From Auanema rhodensis (lineage: Eukaryota; Nematoda; Chromadorea; Rhabditida; Rhabditidae): a DNA stretch of 64,000 bases. A model generated the notes under the pieces. The model had not been told where the DNA came from, made no database searches, and saw only the letters and a program-made list of their open reading frames with translations. Positions within the stretch are counted from its first letter, which is position 1, and each line of letters opens with the position of its first letter. Shown here piece after piece: positions 12,321 to 25,170 of this stretch. The DNA lies in contig CAXKVF010000074.1 in the NCBI GenBank assembly GCA_964057225.1, forward strand, positions 372,001-436,000. The letters are read 5' to 3'. Made by a program: the position numbers and the translations under genes.

Positions 12321-13904
12321 CAAATTTTTATTGATATTGGTTCATGGTAACCATGACTTTGAATTTTACGTTAACTTTAATTTATGCTAATTAAATGTAC
12401 ACGTGATGTGCACTTGGTATGTAACTCGCTTCACGTGAAAGATAAAGTGATGCGGTTTTCAAAATTAGATTCCCCATGTCCATATTAGTCTAAAAACAAA
12501 TTTTTATTGATATTGGTGCATGGTAACCATGACTTTGAAATTTACGTGAACTTTAATTTATGCTAATTAAATGTACACGTGATGTGCACTTGGTATGTAA
12601 CTCGCTTCACGTAAAAGATAAAGAGATGCGGTTTTCAAAATTAGATTCCCCATGTCCATATTAGTCTCAAAACAAATTTTTATTGATATTGGTTCATGGT
12701 AACCATGACTTTGAAATTTACGTGAACTTTAATTTATGCTAATTAAATGTACACGTGATGTGCACTTGGTATGTAACTCGCTTCACGTGAAAGATAAAGT
12801 GATGCGGTTTTCAAAATTAGATTCCCCATGTCCATATTAGTCTAAAAACAAATTTTTATTGATATTGGTTCATGGTAACCATGACTTTGAAATTTAGGTG
12901 AACTTTAATTTATGCTAATTAAATGTACACGTGATGTGCACTTGGTATGTAACTCGCTTCACGTGAAAGATAAAGAGATGCGGTTTTCAAAATTAGATTC
13001 CCCATGTCCATATTAGTCTAAAAACAAATTTTTATTGATATTGGTGCATGGTAACCATGACTTTGAAATTTACGTGAACTTTAATTTATGCTAATTAAAT
13101 GTACACGTGATGTGCACTTGGTATGTAACTCGCTTCACGTGAAAGATAAAGAGATGCGGTTTTCAAAATTAGATTCCCCATGTCCATATTAGTCTAAAAA
13201 CAAATTTTTATTGATATTGGTGCATGGTAACCATGACTTTGAAATTTACGTGAACTTTAATTTATGCTAATTAAATGTACACGTGATGTGCACTTGGTAT
13301 GTAACTCGCTTCACGTGAAAAATAAAGAGATGCGGTTTTCAAAATTAGATTCCCCATGTCCATATTAGTTTAAAAACAAATTTTTATTGATATTGGTGCA
13401 TGGTAACCATGACTTTGAAATTTACGTGAACTTTAATTTATGCTAATTAAATGTACACGTGATGTGCACTTGGTATGTAACTCGCTTCACGTGAAAAATA
13501 AAGAGATGCGGTTTTCAAAATTAGATTCCCCATGTCCATATTAGTCTAAAAACAAATTTTTATTGATATTGGTTCATGGTAACCATGACTTTGAAATTTA
13601 CGTGAACTTTAATTTATGCTAATTAAATGTACACGTGATGTGCACTTGGTATGTAACTCGCTTCACGTGAAAGATAAAGAGATGCGGTTTTCAAAATTAG
13701 ATTCCCCATGTCCATATTAGTCTAAAAACAAATTTTTATTGATATTGGTTCATGGTAACCATGACTTTGAAATTTACGTGAACTTTAATTTATGCTAATT
13801 AAATGTACACGTGATGTGCACTTGGTATGTAACTCGCTTCACGTGAAAGATAAAGAGATGCGGTTTTCAAAATTAGATTCCCCATGTCCATATTAGTCTA
13901 AAAA
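12321..13904. repeat. 9-mer HOR, copy 3 (1584 bp)
   Basis: k=70-78, directly adjacent to copy 2, with the same marker order (ACGTTAAC at 12372). Private changes include TCTCAAAAC near 12667 and TAGTTTAAAA near 13370. Few differences over 1.6 kb imply recent duplication. The next monomer (k=79) breaks the pattern with GATGAAGTG. Confidence 0.9.
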
Positions 13905-15136
13905 CAAATTTTTATTGATATTGGTTCATGGTAACCATGACTTTGAAATTTACGTGAACTTTAATTTATGCTAATTAAATGTACACGTGATGTGCACTTG
14001 GTATGTAACTCGCTTCACGTGAAAGATGAAGTGATGCGGTTTTCAAAATTAGATTCCCCATGTCCATATTAGTCTAAAAACAAATTTTTATTGATATTGG
14101 TTCGTGGTAACCATGACTTTGAAATTTACGTGAACTTTAATTTATGCTAATTAAATGTACACGTGATGTGCACTTGGTATGTAACTCGCTTCACGTGAAA
14201 AATAAAGAGATGCGGTTTTCAAAATTAGATTCCCCATGTCCATATTAGTCTAAAAACAAATTTTTATTGATATTGGTTCATGGTAACCATGACTTTGAAA
14301 TTTACGTGAACTTTAATTTATGCTAATTAAATGTACACGTGATGTGCACTTGGTATGTAACTCGCTTCACGTGAAAGATAAAGAGATGCGGTTTTCAAAA
14401 TTAGATTCCCCATGTCCATATTAGTCTAAAAACAAATTTTTATTGATATTGGTTCATGGTAACCATGACTTTGAAATTTACGTGAACTTTAATTTATGCT
14501 AATTAAATGTACACGTGATGTGCACTTGGTATGTAACTCGCTTCACGTGAAAGATAAAGAGATGCGGTTTTCAAAATTAGATTCCTCATGTCCATATTAG
14601 TCTAAAAACAAATTTTTATTGATATTGGTTCATGGTAACCATGACTTTGAAATTTACGTGAACTTTAATTTATGCTAATTAAATGTACACGTGATGTGCA
14701 CTTGGTATGTAACTCGCTTCACGTGAAAGATAAAGAGATGCGGTTTTCAAAATTAGATTCCCCATGTCCATATTAGTCTAAAAACAAACTTTTATTGATA
14801 TTGGTGCATGGTAACCATGACTTTGAAATTTACGTGAACTTTAATTTATGCTAATTAAATGTACACGTGATGTGCACTTGGTATGTAACTCGCTTCACGT
14901 GAAAGATAAAGAGATGCGGTTTTCAAAATTAGATTCGCCATGTCCATATTAGTCTAAAAACAAATTTTTATTGATATTGGTTCTTGGTAACCATGACTTT
15001 GAAATTTACGTGAACTTTAATTTATGCTAATTAAATGTACACGTGATGTGCACTTGGTATGTAACTCGCTTCACGTGAAAGATAAAGAGATGCGGTTTTC
15101 AAAATTAGATTCCCCATGTCCATATTAGTCTAAAAA
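13905..15136. repeat. 7-mer HOR (short copy)
   Basis: k=79-85. Ordered markers: GATGAAGTG, TTCGTGG (14104) in a monomer that also has GAAAAATAAAG, then ATTCCTC (14586), ACAAACTTTTATTG with ATTCGCC, and TTCTTGG (14984). The sister copy starting at 15137 has the same series with one extra monomer. The unit at 14081-14256 (k=80) combines markers that lie in two separate units in the sister. Confidence 0.85.
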
Positions 15137-16545
15137 CAAATTTTTATTGATATTGGTTCATGGTAACCATGACTTTGAAATTTACGTGAACTTTAATTTA
15201 TGCTAATTAAATGTACACGTGATGTGCACTTGGTATGTAACTCGCTTCACGTGAAAGATGAAGTGATGCGGTTTTCAAAATTAGATTCCCCATGTCCATA
15301 TTAGTCTAAAAACAAATTTTTATTGATATTGGTTCGTGGTAACCATGACTTTGAAATTTACGTGAACTTTAATTTATGCTAATTAAATGTACACGTGATG
15401 TGCACTTGGTATGTAACTCGCTTCACGTGAAAGATAAAGAGATGCGGTTTTCAAAATTAGATTCCCCATGTCCATATTAGTCTAAAAACAAATTTTTATT
15501 GATATTGGTGCATGGTAACCATGACTTTGAAATTTACGTGAACTTTAATTTATGCTAATTAAATGTACACGTGATGTGCACTTGGTATGTAACTCGCTTC
15601 ACGTGAAAAATAAAGAGATGCGGTTTTCAAAATTAGATTCCCCATGTCCATATTAGTCTAAAAACAAATTTTTATTGATATTGGTTCATGGTAACCATGA
15701 CTTTGAAATTTACGTGAACTTTAATTTATGCTAATTAAATGTACACGTGATGTGCACTTGGTATGTAACTCGCTTCACGTGAAAGATAAAGAGATGCGGT
15801 TTTCAAAATTAGATTCCCCATGTCCATATTAGTCTAAAAACAAATTTTTATTGATATTGGTTCATGGTAACCATGACTTTGAAATTTACGTGAACTTTAA
15901 TTTATGCTAATTAAATGTACACGTGATGTGCACTTGGTATGTAACTCGCTTCACGTGAAAGATAAAGAGATGCGGTTTTCAAAATTAGATTCCTCATGTC
16001 CATATTAGTCTAAAAACAAATTTTTATTGATATTGGTTCATGGTAACCATGACTTTGAAATTTACGTGAACTTTAATTTATGCTAATTAAATGTACACGT
16101 GATGTGCACTTGGTATGTAACTCGCTTCACGTGAAAGATAAAGAGATGCGGTTTTCAAAATTAGATTCCCCATGTCCATATTAGTCTAAAAACAAACTTT
16201 TATTGATATTGGTGCATGGTAACCATGACTTTGAAATTTACGTGAACTTTAATTTATGCTAATTAAATGTACACGTGATGTGCACTTGGTATGTAACTCG
16301 CTTCACGTGAAAGATAAAGAGATGCGGTTTTCAAAATTAGATTCCCCATGTCCATATTAGTCTAAAAACAAATTTTTATTGATATTGGTTCTTGGTAACC
16401 ATGACTTTGAAATTTACGTGAACTTTAATTTATGCTAATTAAATGTACACGTGATGTGCACTTGGTAATGTAACTCGCTTCACGTGAAAGATAAAGAGAT
16501 GCGGTTTTCAAAATTAGATTCCCCATGTCCATATTAGTCTAAAAA
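15137..16545. repeat. 8-mer HOR (long copy)
   Basis: k=86-93. Same markers as the 7-mer: GATGAAGTG, TTCGTGG (15336), then a separate G-type with GAAAAATAAAG, ATTCCTC (15994), ACAAACTTTTATTG, and TTCTTGG (16392). ATTCCTC and TTCTTGG are displaced eight monomers from the short copy, but TTCGTGG only seven. The extra unit therefore lies between TTCGTGG and GAAAAATAAAG. The last monomer is 177 bp because of the insertion near 16467. Confidence 0.85.
16467..16468. other. 1-bp insertion, phase shift +1
   Basis: TTGGTAATGTAAC replaces TTGGTATGTAAC, giving an extra A and a 177-bp unit (k=93). All later units start at 2+176k until the second insertion. It is one of only two indels in the window. Confidence 0.9.
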
Positions 16546-19500
16546 CAAATTTTTATTGATATTGGTGCATGGTAACCATGACTTTGAAATTTACGTGAAC
16601 TTTAATTTATGCTAATTAAATGTACACGTGATGTGCACTTGGTATGTAACTCGCTTCACGTGAAAGATAAAGAGATGCGGTTTTCAAAATTAGATTCCCC
16701 ATGTCCATATTAGTCTAAAAACAAATTTTTATTGATATTGGTGCATGGTAACCATGACTTTGAAATTTACGTGAACTTTAATTTATGCTAATTAAATGTA
16801 CACGTGAAGTGCACTTGGTATGTAACTCGCTTCACGTGAAAGATAAAGAGATGCGGTTTTCAAAATTAGATTGCCCATGTCCATATTAGTCTAAAAACAA
16901 ATTTTAATTGATATTGGTTCATGGTAACCATGACTTTGAAATTTACGTGAACTTTAATTTATGCTAATTAAATGTACACGTGAAGTGCACTTGGTATGTA
17001 ACTCGCTTCACGTGAAAGATAAAGAGATGCGGTTTTCAAAATTAGATTGCCCATGTCCATATTAGTCTAAAAACAAATTTTAATTGATATTGGTTCATGG
17101 TAACCATGACTTTGAAATTTACGTGAACTTTAATTTATGCTAATTAAATGTACACGTGATGTGCTCTTGGTATGTAACTCGCTTCACGTGAAAGTTAAAG
17201 AGATGCGGTTTTCAAAATTAGATTCCCCATGTCCATATTAGTCTAAAAACAAATTTTTATTGATATTGGTGCATGGTAACCATGACTTTGAAATTTACGT
17301 GAACTTTAATTTATGCTAATTAAATGTACACGTGATGTGCACTTGGTATGTAACTCGCTTCACGTGAAAGATAAAGAGATGCGGTTTTCAAAATTAGATT
17401 CCCCATGTCCATATTAGTCTAAAAACAAATTTTTATTGATATTGGTGCATGGTAACCATGACTTTGAAATTTACGTGAACTTTAATTTATGCTAATTAAA
17501 TGTACACGTGAAGTGCACTTGGTATGTAACTCGCTTCACGTGAAAGATAAAGAGATGCGGTTTTCAAAATTAGATTGCCCATGTCCATATTAGTCTAAAA
17601 ACAAATTTTAATTGATATTGGTTCATGGTAACCATGACTTTGAAATTTACGTGAACTTTAATTTATGCTAATTAAATGTACACGTGATGTGCTCTTGGTA
17701 TGTAACTCGCTTCACGTGAAAGTTAAAGAGATGCGGTTTTCAAAATTAGATTGCCCATGTCCATATTAGTCTAAAAACAAATTTTAATTGATATTGGTTC
17801 ATGGTAACCATGACTTTGAAATTTACGTGAACTTTAATTTATGCTAATTAAATGTACACGTGATGTGCACTTGGTATGTAACTCGCTTCACGTGAAAGAT
17901 AAAGAGATGCGGTTTTCAAAATTAGATTCCCCATGTCCATATTAGTCTAAAAACAAATTTTTATTGATATTGGTGCATGGTAACCATGACTTTGAAATTT
18001 ACGTGAACTTTAATTTATGCTAATTAAATGTACACGTGATGTGCACTTGGTATGTAACTCGCTTCACGTGAAAGTTAAAGAGATGCGGTTTTCAAAATTA
18101 GATTACCCATGTCCATATTAGTCTAAAAACAAACTTTAATTGATATTGGTTCATGGTAACCATGACTTTGAAATTTACGTGAACTTTAATTTATGCTAAT
18201 TAAATGTACACGTGATGTGCACTTGGTATGTAACTCGCTTCACGTGAAAGATAAAGAGATGCGGTTTTCAAAATTAGATTCCCCATGTCCATATTAGTCT
18301 AAAAACAAATTTTTATTGATATTGGTGCATGGTAACCATGACTTTGAAATTTACGTGAACTTTAATTTATGCTAATTAAATGTACACGTGATGTGCACTT
18401 GGTATGTAACTCGCTTCACGTGAAAGATAAAGAGATGCGGTTTTCAAAATTAGATTGCCCATGTCCATATTAGTCTAAAAACAAATTGTTATTGATATTG
18501 GTTCATGGTAACCATGACTTTGAATTTTACGTGAACTTTAATTTATGCTAATTAAATGTACACGTGATGTGCACTTGGTATGTAACTCGCTTCACGTGAA
18601 AGATAAAGAGATGCGGTTTTCAAAATTAGATTCCCCATGTCCATATTAGTCTAAAAACAAATTTTTATTGATATTGGTTCATGGTAACCATGACTTTGAA
18701 ATTTACGTGAACTTTAATTTATGCTAATTAAATGTACACGTGATGTGCACTTGGTATGTAACTCGCTTCACGTGAAAGATAAAGAGATGCGGTTTTCAAA
18801 ATTAGATTCCCCATGTCCATATTAGTCTAAAAACAAATTTTTATTGATATTGGTTCATGGTAACCATGACTTTGAAATTTACGTGAACTTTAATTTATGC
18901 TAATTAAATGTACACGTGATGTGCACTTGGTATGTAACTCGCTTCACGTGAAAGATAAAGAGATGCGGTTTTCAAAATTAGATTCCCCATGTCCATATTA
19001 GTCTAAAAACAAATTTTTATTGATATTGGTGCATGGTAACCATGACTTTGAAATTTACGTGAACTTTAATTTATGCTAATTAAATGTACACGTGATGTGC
19101 TCTTGGTATGTAACTCGCTTCACGTGAAAGATAAAGAGATGCGGTTTTCAAAATTAGATTACCCATGTCCATATTAGTCTAAAAACAAATTTTTATTGAT
19201 ATTGGTGCATGGTAACCATGACTTTGAATTTTACGTGAACTTTAATTTATGCTAATTAAATGTACACGTGATGTGCACTTGGTATGTAACTCGCTTCACG
19301 TGAAAGATAAAGAGATGCGGTTTTCAAAATTAGATTCCCCATGTCCATATTAGTCTAAAAACAAATTTTTATTGATATTGGTTCATGGTAACCATGACTT
19401 TGAAATTTACGTGAACTTTAATTTATGCTAATTAAATGTACACGTGATGTGCACTTGGTATGTAACTCGCTTCACGTGAAAGATAAAGAGATGCGGTTTT

Positions 19501-20241
19501 CAAAATTAGATTCCCCATGTCCATATTAGTCTAAAAACAAATTTTTATTGATATTGGTGCATGGTAACCATGACTTTGAAATTTACGTGAACTTTAATTT
19601 ATGCTAATTAAATGTACACGTGATGTGCTCTTGGTATGTAACTCGCTTCACGTGAAAGATAAAGAGATGCGGTTTTCAAAATTAGATTACCCATGTCCAT
19701 ATTAGTCTAAAAACAAACTTTAATTGATATTGGTTCATGGTAACCATGACTTTGAAATTTACGTGAACTTTAATTTATGCTAATTAAATGTACACGTGAT
19801 GTGCACTTGGTATGTAACTCGCTTCACGTGAAAGATAAAGAGATGCGGTTTTCAAAATTAGATTCCCCATGTCCATATTAGTCTAAAAACAAATTTTTAT
19901 TGATATTGGTTCATGGTAACCATGACTTTGAAATTTACGTGAACTTTAATTTATGCTAATTAAATGTACACGTGATGTGCACTTGGTATGTAACTCGCTT
20001 CACGTGAAAGTTAAAGAGATGGGGTTTTCAAAATTAGATTACCCATGTCCATATTAGTCTAAAAACAAATTTTTATTGATATTGGTTCATGGTAACCATG
20101 ACTTTGAAATTTACGTGAACTTTAATTTATGCTAATTAAATGTACACGTGATGTGCACTTGGTATGTAACTCGCTTCACGTGAAAGATAAAGAGATGCGG
20201 TTTTCAAAATTAGATCCCCCATGTCCATATTAGTCTAAATA
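16546..20241. repeat. Mixed-variant sub-array (k=94-114)
   Basis: Twenty-one monomers where a new variant set appears: ATTGCCC (C152G) followed in the next unit by CAAATTTTAATTG (T9A), GTGCTC (A92T), GAAAGTTAAAG (A122T), ATTACCC (C152A), and GTGAAGTGCAC (T87A; k=95, 96, 99). A92T with A122T recurs in k=97 and k=100. CAAATTGTTATTG (T7G) with GAATTTT first appears near 18482. The block ends with a GATCCCCC/AAATACTAA pair at 20216. No gene or unique sequence. Confidence 0.9.
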
Positions 20242-21121
20242 CTAATTTTTATTGATATTGGTGCATGGTAACCATGACTTTGAAATTTACGTGAACTTTA
20301 ATTTATGCTAATTAAATGTACACGTGATGTGCACTTGGTATGTAACTCGCTTCACGTGAAAGATAAAGAGATGCGGTTTTCAAAATTAGATTCCCCATGT
20401 CCATATTAGTCTAAAAACAAATTTTTATTGATATTGGTGCATGGTAACCATGACTTTGAAATTTACGTGAACTTTAATTTATGCTAATTAAATGTACACG
20501 TGATGTGCACTTGGTATGTAACTCGCTTCACGTGAAAGATAAAGAGATGCGGTTTTCAAAATTAGATTCCCCATGTCCATATTGGTCTAAAAACAAATTT
20601 TTATTGATATTGGTGCATGGTAACCATGACTTTGAAATTTACGTGAACTTTAATTTATGCTAATTAAATGTACACGTGATGTGCACTTGGTATGTAACTC
20701 GCTTCACGTGAAAGATAAAGAGATGCGGTTTTCAAAATTAGATTGCCCATGTCCATATTAGTCTAAAAACAAATTTTAATTGATATTGGTTCATGGTAAC
20801 CATGACTTTGAAATTTACGTGAACTTTAATTTATGCTAATTAAATGTACACGTGATGTGCACTTGGTATGTAACTCGCTTCACGTGAAAGATAAAGAGAT
20901 GCGGTTTTCAAAATTAGATTCCCCATGTCCATATTAGTCTAAAAACAAATTTTTATTGATATTGGTTCATGGTAACCATGACTTTGAAATTTACGTGAAC
21001 TTTAATTTATGCTAATTAAATGTACACGTGATGTGCACTTGGTATGTAACTCGCTTCACGTGAAAGATAAAGAGATGCGGTTTTCAAAATTAGATTCCCC
21101 ATGTCCATATTAGTCTAAAAA
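20242..21121. repeat. 5-mer unit, copy 1 (880 bp)
   Basis: k=115-119, order G-G-G-T-T at position 22. ATTGCCC lies at the end of the third unit (20745) and CAAATTTTAATTG opens the fourth. Unit k=116 has TAG to TGG (A167G at 20584), which removes a stop and lets a meaningless 60-codon frame appear. Confidence 0.85.
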
Positions 21122-22529
21122 CAAATTTTTATTGATATTGGTGCATGGTAACCATGACTTTGAAATTTACGTGAACTTTAATTTATGCTAATTAAATGTA
21201 CACGTGATGTGCACTTGGTATGTAACTCGCTTCACGTGAAAGATAAAGAGATGCGGTTTTCAAAATTAGATTCCCCATGTCCATATTAGTCTAAAAACAA
21301 ATTTTTATTGATATTGGTGCATGGTAACCATGACTTTGAAATTTACGTGAACTTTAATTTATGCTAATTAAATGTACACGTGATGTGCACTTGGTATGTA
21401 ACTCGCTTCACGTGAAAGATAAAGAGATGCGGTTTTCAAAATTAGATTCCCCATGTCCATATTAGTCTAAAAACAAATTTTTATTGATATTGGTGCATGG
21501 TAACCATGACTTTGAAATTTACGTGAACTTTAATTTATGCTAATTAAATGTACACGTGATGTGCACTTGGTATGTAACTCGCTTCACGTGAAAGATAAAG
21601 AGATGCGGTTTTCAAAATTAGATTGCCCATGTCCATATTAGTCTAAAAACAAATTTTAATTGATATTGGTTCATGGTAACCATGACTTTGAAATTTACGT
21701 GAACTTTAATTTATGCTAATTAAATGTACACGTGATGTGCACTTGGTATGTAACTCGCTTCACGTGAAAGATAAAGAGATGCGGTTTTCAAAATTAGATT
21801 CCCCATGTCCATATTAGTCTAAAAACAAATTTTTATTGATATTGGTTCATGGTAACCATGACTTTGAAATTTACGTGAACTTTAATTTATGCTAATTAAA
21901 TGTACACGTGATGTGCACTTGGTATGTAACTCGCTTCACGTGAAAGATAAAGAGATGCGGTTTTCAAAATTAGATTCCCCATGTCCATATTAGTCTAAAA
22001 ACAAATTTTTATTGATATTGGTGCATGGTAACCATGACTTTGAAATTTACGTGAACTTTAATTTATGCTAATTAAATGTACACGTGATGTGCACTTGGTA
22101 TGTAACTCGCTTCACGTGAAAGATAAAGAGATGCGGTTTTCAAAATTAGATTCCCCATGTCCATATTAGTCTAAAAACAAATTTTTATTGATATTGGTGC
22201 ATGGTAACCATGACTTTGAAATTTACGTGAACTTTAATTTATGCTAATTAAATGTACACGTGATGTGCACTTGGTATGTAACTCGCTTCACGTGAAAGAT
22301 AAAGAGATGCGGTTTTCAAAATTAGATTGCCCATGTCCATATTAGTCTAAAAACAAATTTTAATTGATATTGGTTCATGGTAACCATGACTTTGAAATTT
22401 ACGTGAACTTTAATTTATGCTAATTAAATGTACACGTGATGTGCACTTGGTATGTAACTCGCTTCACGTGAAAGATAAAGAGATGCGGTTTTCAAAATTA
22501 GATCCCCCATGTCCATATTAGTCTAAAAA
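21122..22529. repeat. 5-mer copy 2 and truncated copy 3
   Basis: k=120-124 repeat the G-G-G-T-T order with ATTGCCC at 21625, exactly 880 bp after copy 1. k=125-127 follow as a shortened G-G-T unit with ATTGCCC at 22329, four monomers later. Loss of one G-type monomer explains the shortening. Confidence 0.8.
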
Positions 22530-25170
22530 CAAATTTTTATTGATATTGGTTCATGGTAACCATGACTTTGAAATTTACGTGAACTTTAATTTATGCTAAT
22601 TAAATGTACACGTGATGTGCACTTGGTATGTAACTCGCTTCACGTGAAAGTTAAAGAGATGCGGTTTTTCAAAATTAGATTCCCCATGTCCATATTAGTC
22701 TAAAAACAAATTTTTATTGATATTGGTTCATGGTAACCATGACTTTGAAATTTACGTGAACTTTAATTTATGCTAATTAAATGTACACGTGATGTGCACT
22801 TGGTATGTAACTCGCTTCACGTGAAAGATAAAGAGATGCGGTTTTCAAAATTAGATTCCCCATGTCCATATTAGTCTAAAAACAAATTTTTATTGATATT
22901 GGTTCATGGTAACCATGACTTTGAAATTTACGTGAACTTTAATTTATGCTAATTAAATGTACACGTGATGTGCACTTGGTATGTAACTCGCTTCACGTGA
23001 AAGATAAAGAGATGCGGTTTTCAAAATTAGATTCCCCATGTCCATATTAGTCTAAAAACAAATTTTTATTGATATTGGTGCATGGTAACCATGACTTTGA
23101 AATTTACGTGAACTTTAATTTATGCTAATTAAATGTACACGTGATGTGCTCTTGGTATGTAACTCGCTTCACGTGAAAGATAAAGAGATGCGGTTTTCAA
23201 AATTAGATTACCCATGTCCATATTAGTCTAAAAACAAATTTTTATCGATATTGGTGCATGGTAACCATGACTTTGAAATTTACGTGAACTTTAATTTATG
23301 CTAATTAAATGTACACGTGATGTGCACTTGGTATGTAACTCGCTTCACGTGAAAGATAAAGAGATGCGGTTTTCAAAATTAGATTCCCCATGTCCATATT
23401 AGTCTAAAAACAAATTTTTATTGGTATTGGTTCATGGTAACCATGACTTTGAAATTTACGTGAACTTTAATTTATGCTAATTAAATGTACACGTGATGTG
23501 CACTTGGTATGTAACTCGCTTCACGTGAAAGATAAAGAGATGCGGTTTTCAAAATTAGATTCCCCATGTCCATATTAGTCTAAAAACAAATTTTTATTGA
23601 TATTGGTTCATGGTAACCATGACTTTGAAATTTACGTGAACTTTAATTTATGCTAATTAAATGTACACGTGATGTGCACTTGGTATGTAACTCGCTTCAC
23701 GTGAAAGTTAAAGAGATGCGGTTTTCAAAATTAGATTACCCATGTCCATATTAGTCTAAAAACAAATTTTTATTGATATTGGTTCATGGTAACCATGACT
23801 TTGAAATTTACGTGAACTTTAATTTATGCTAATTAAATGTACACGTGATGTGCACTTGGTATGTAACTCGCTTCACGTGAAAGATAAAGAGATGCGGTTT
23901 TCAAAATTAGATCCCCCATGTCCATATTAGTCTAAATACTAATTTTTATTGATATTGGTGCATGGTAACCATGACTTTGAAATTTACGTGAACTTTAATT
24001 TATGCTAATTAAATGTACACGTGATGTGCACTTGGTATGTAACTCGCTTCACGTGAAAGATAAAGAGATGCGGTTTTCAAAATTAGATCCCCCATGTCCA
24101 TATTAGTCTAAATACTAATTTTTATTGATATTGGTGCATGGTAACCATGACTTTGAAATTTACGTGAACTTTAATTTATGCTAATTAAATGTACACGTGA
24201 TGTGCACTTGGTATGTAACTCGCTTCACGTGAAAGATAAAGAGATGCGGTTTTCAAAATTAGATTCCCCATGTCCATATTAGTCTAAAAACAAATTTTTA
24301 TTGATATTGGTGCATGGTAACCATGACTTTGAATTTTACGTGAACTTTAATTTATGCTAATTAAATGTACACGTGATGTGCACTTGGTATGTAACTCGCT
24401 TCACGTGAAAGATAAAGAGATGCGGTTTTCAAAATTAGATTCCCCATGTCCATATTAGTCTAAAAACAAATTTGTATTGATATTGGTTCATGGTAACCAT
24501 GACTTTGAAATTTACGTGAACTTTAATTTATGCTAATTAAATGTACACGTGATGTGCACTTGGTATGTAACTCGCTTCACGTGAAAGATAAAGAGATGCG
24601 GTTTTCAAAATTAGATTCCCCATGTCCATATTAGTCTAAAAACAAATTTTTATTGATATTGGTGCATGGTAACCATGACTTTGAAATTTACGTGAACTTT
24701 AATTTATGCTAATTAAATGTACACGTGATGTGCACTTGGTATGTAACTCGCTTCACGTGAAAGATGAAGAGATGCGGTTTTCAGAATTAGATTCCTCATG
24801 TCCATATTAGTCTAAAAACAAATTTTTATTGATATTGGTGCATGGTAACCATGACTTTGAAATTTACGTGAACTTTAATTTATGCTAATTAAATGTACAC
24901 GTGATGTGCACTTGGTATGTAACTCGCTTCACGTGAAAGATAAAGAGATGCGGTTTTCAAAATTAGATTCCCCATGTCCATATTAGTCTAAAAACAAATT
25001 TTTATTGATATTGGTGCATGGTAACCATGACTTTGAAATTTACGTGAACTTTAATTTATGCTAATTAAATGTACACGTGATGTGCACTTGGTATGTAACT
25101 CGCTTCACGTGAAAGATAAAGAGATGCGGTTTTCAAAATTAGATTGCCCATGTCCATATTAGTCTAAAAA
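22530..25170. repeat. Mixed-variant sub-array (k=128-142)
   Basis: Fifteen monomers. k=128 is 177 bp because of a T-run extension at 22665-22669. Markers: GTGCTC with ATTACCC (23150), a private TTATCGATATT, a private ATTGGTATTGG, GAAAGTTAAAG with ATTACCC, then two adjacent GATCCCCC/AAATACTAA units (23913 and 24089), CAAATTTGTATTG (T8G, 24474), and a unit with CAGAATTAG and ATTCCTC near 24783. T8G returns 23 monomers on, at 28522. Confidence 0.85.
22665..22669. other. 1-bp insertion in a T run, phase shift +2
   Basis: GCGGTTTTTC replaces GCGGTTTTC, so this unit is 177 bp and later units start at 3+176k. A homopolymer extension can be a real change or a residual sequencing error. Confidence 0.85.

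Noticed and set aside
20481-20663. 60-codon open frame starting at ATG
   Set aside because: It exists only because one monomer (k=116) has TAG changed to TGG at 20584. It spans a monomer and 7 bp, and its sequence is plain satellite. The same frame stops after 34 codons in other units. 176 is not divisible by three, so no frame continues. Not a gene.
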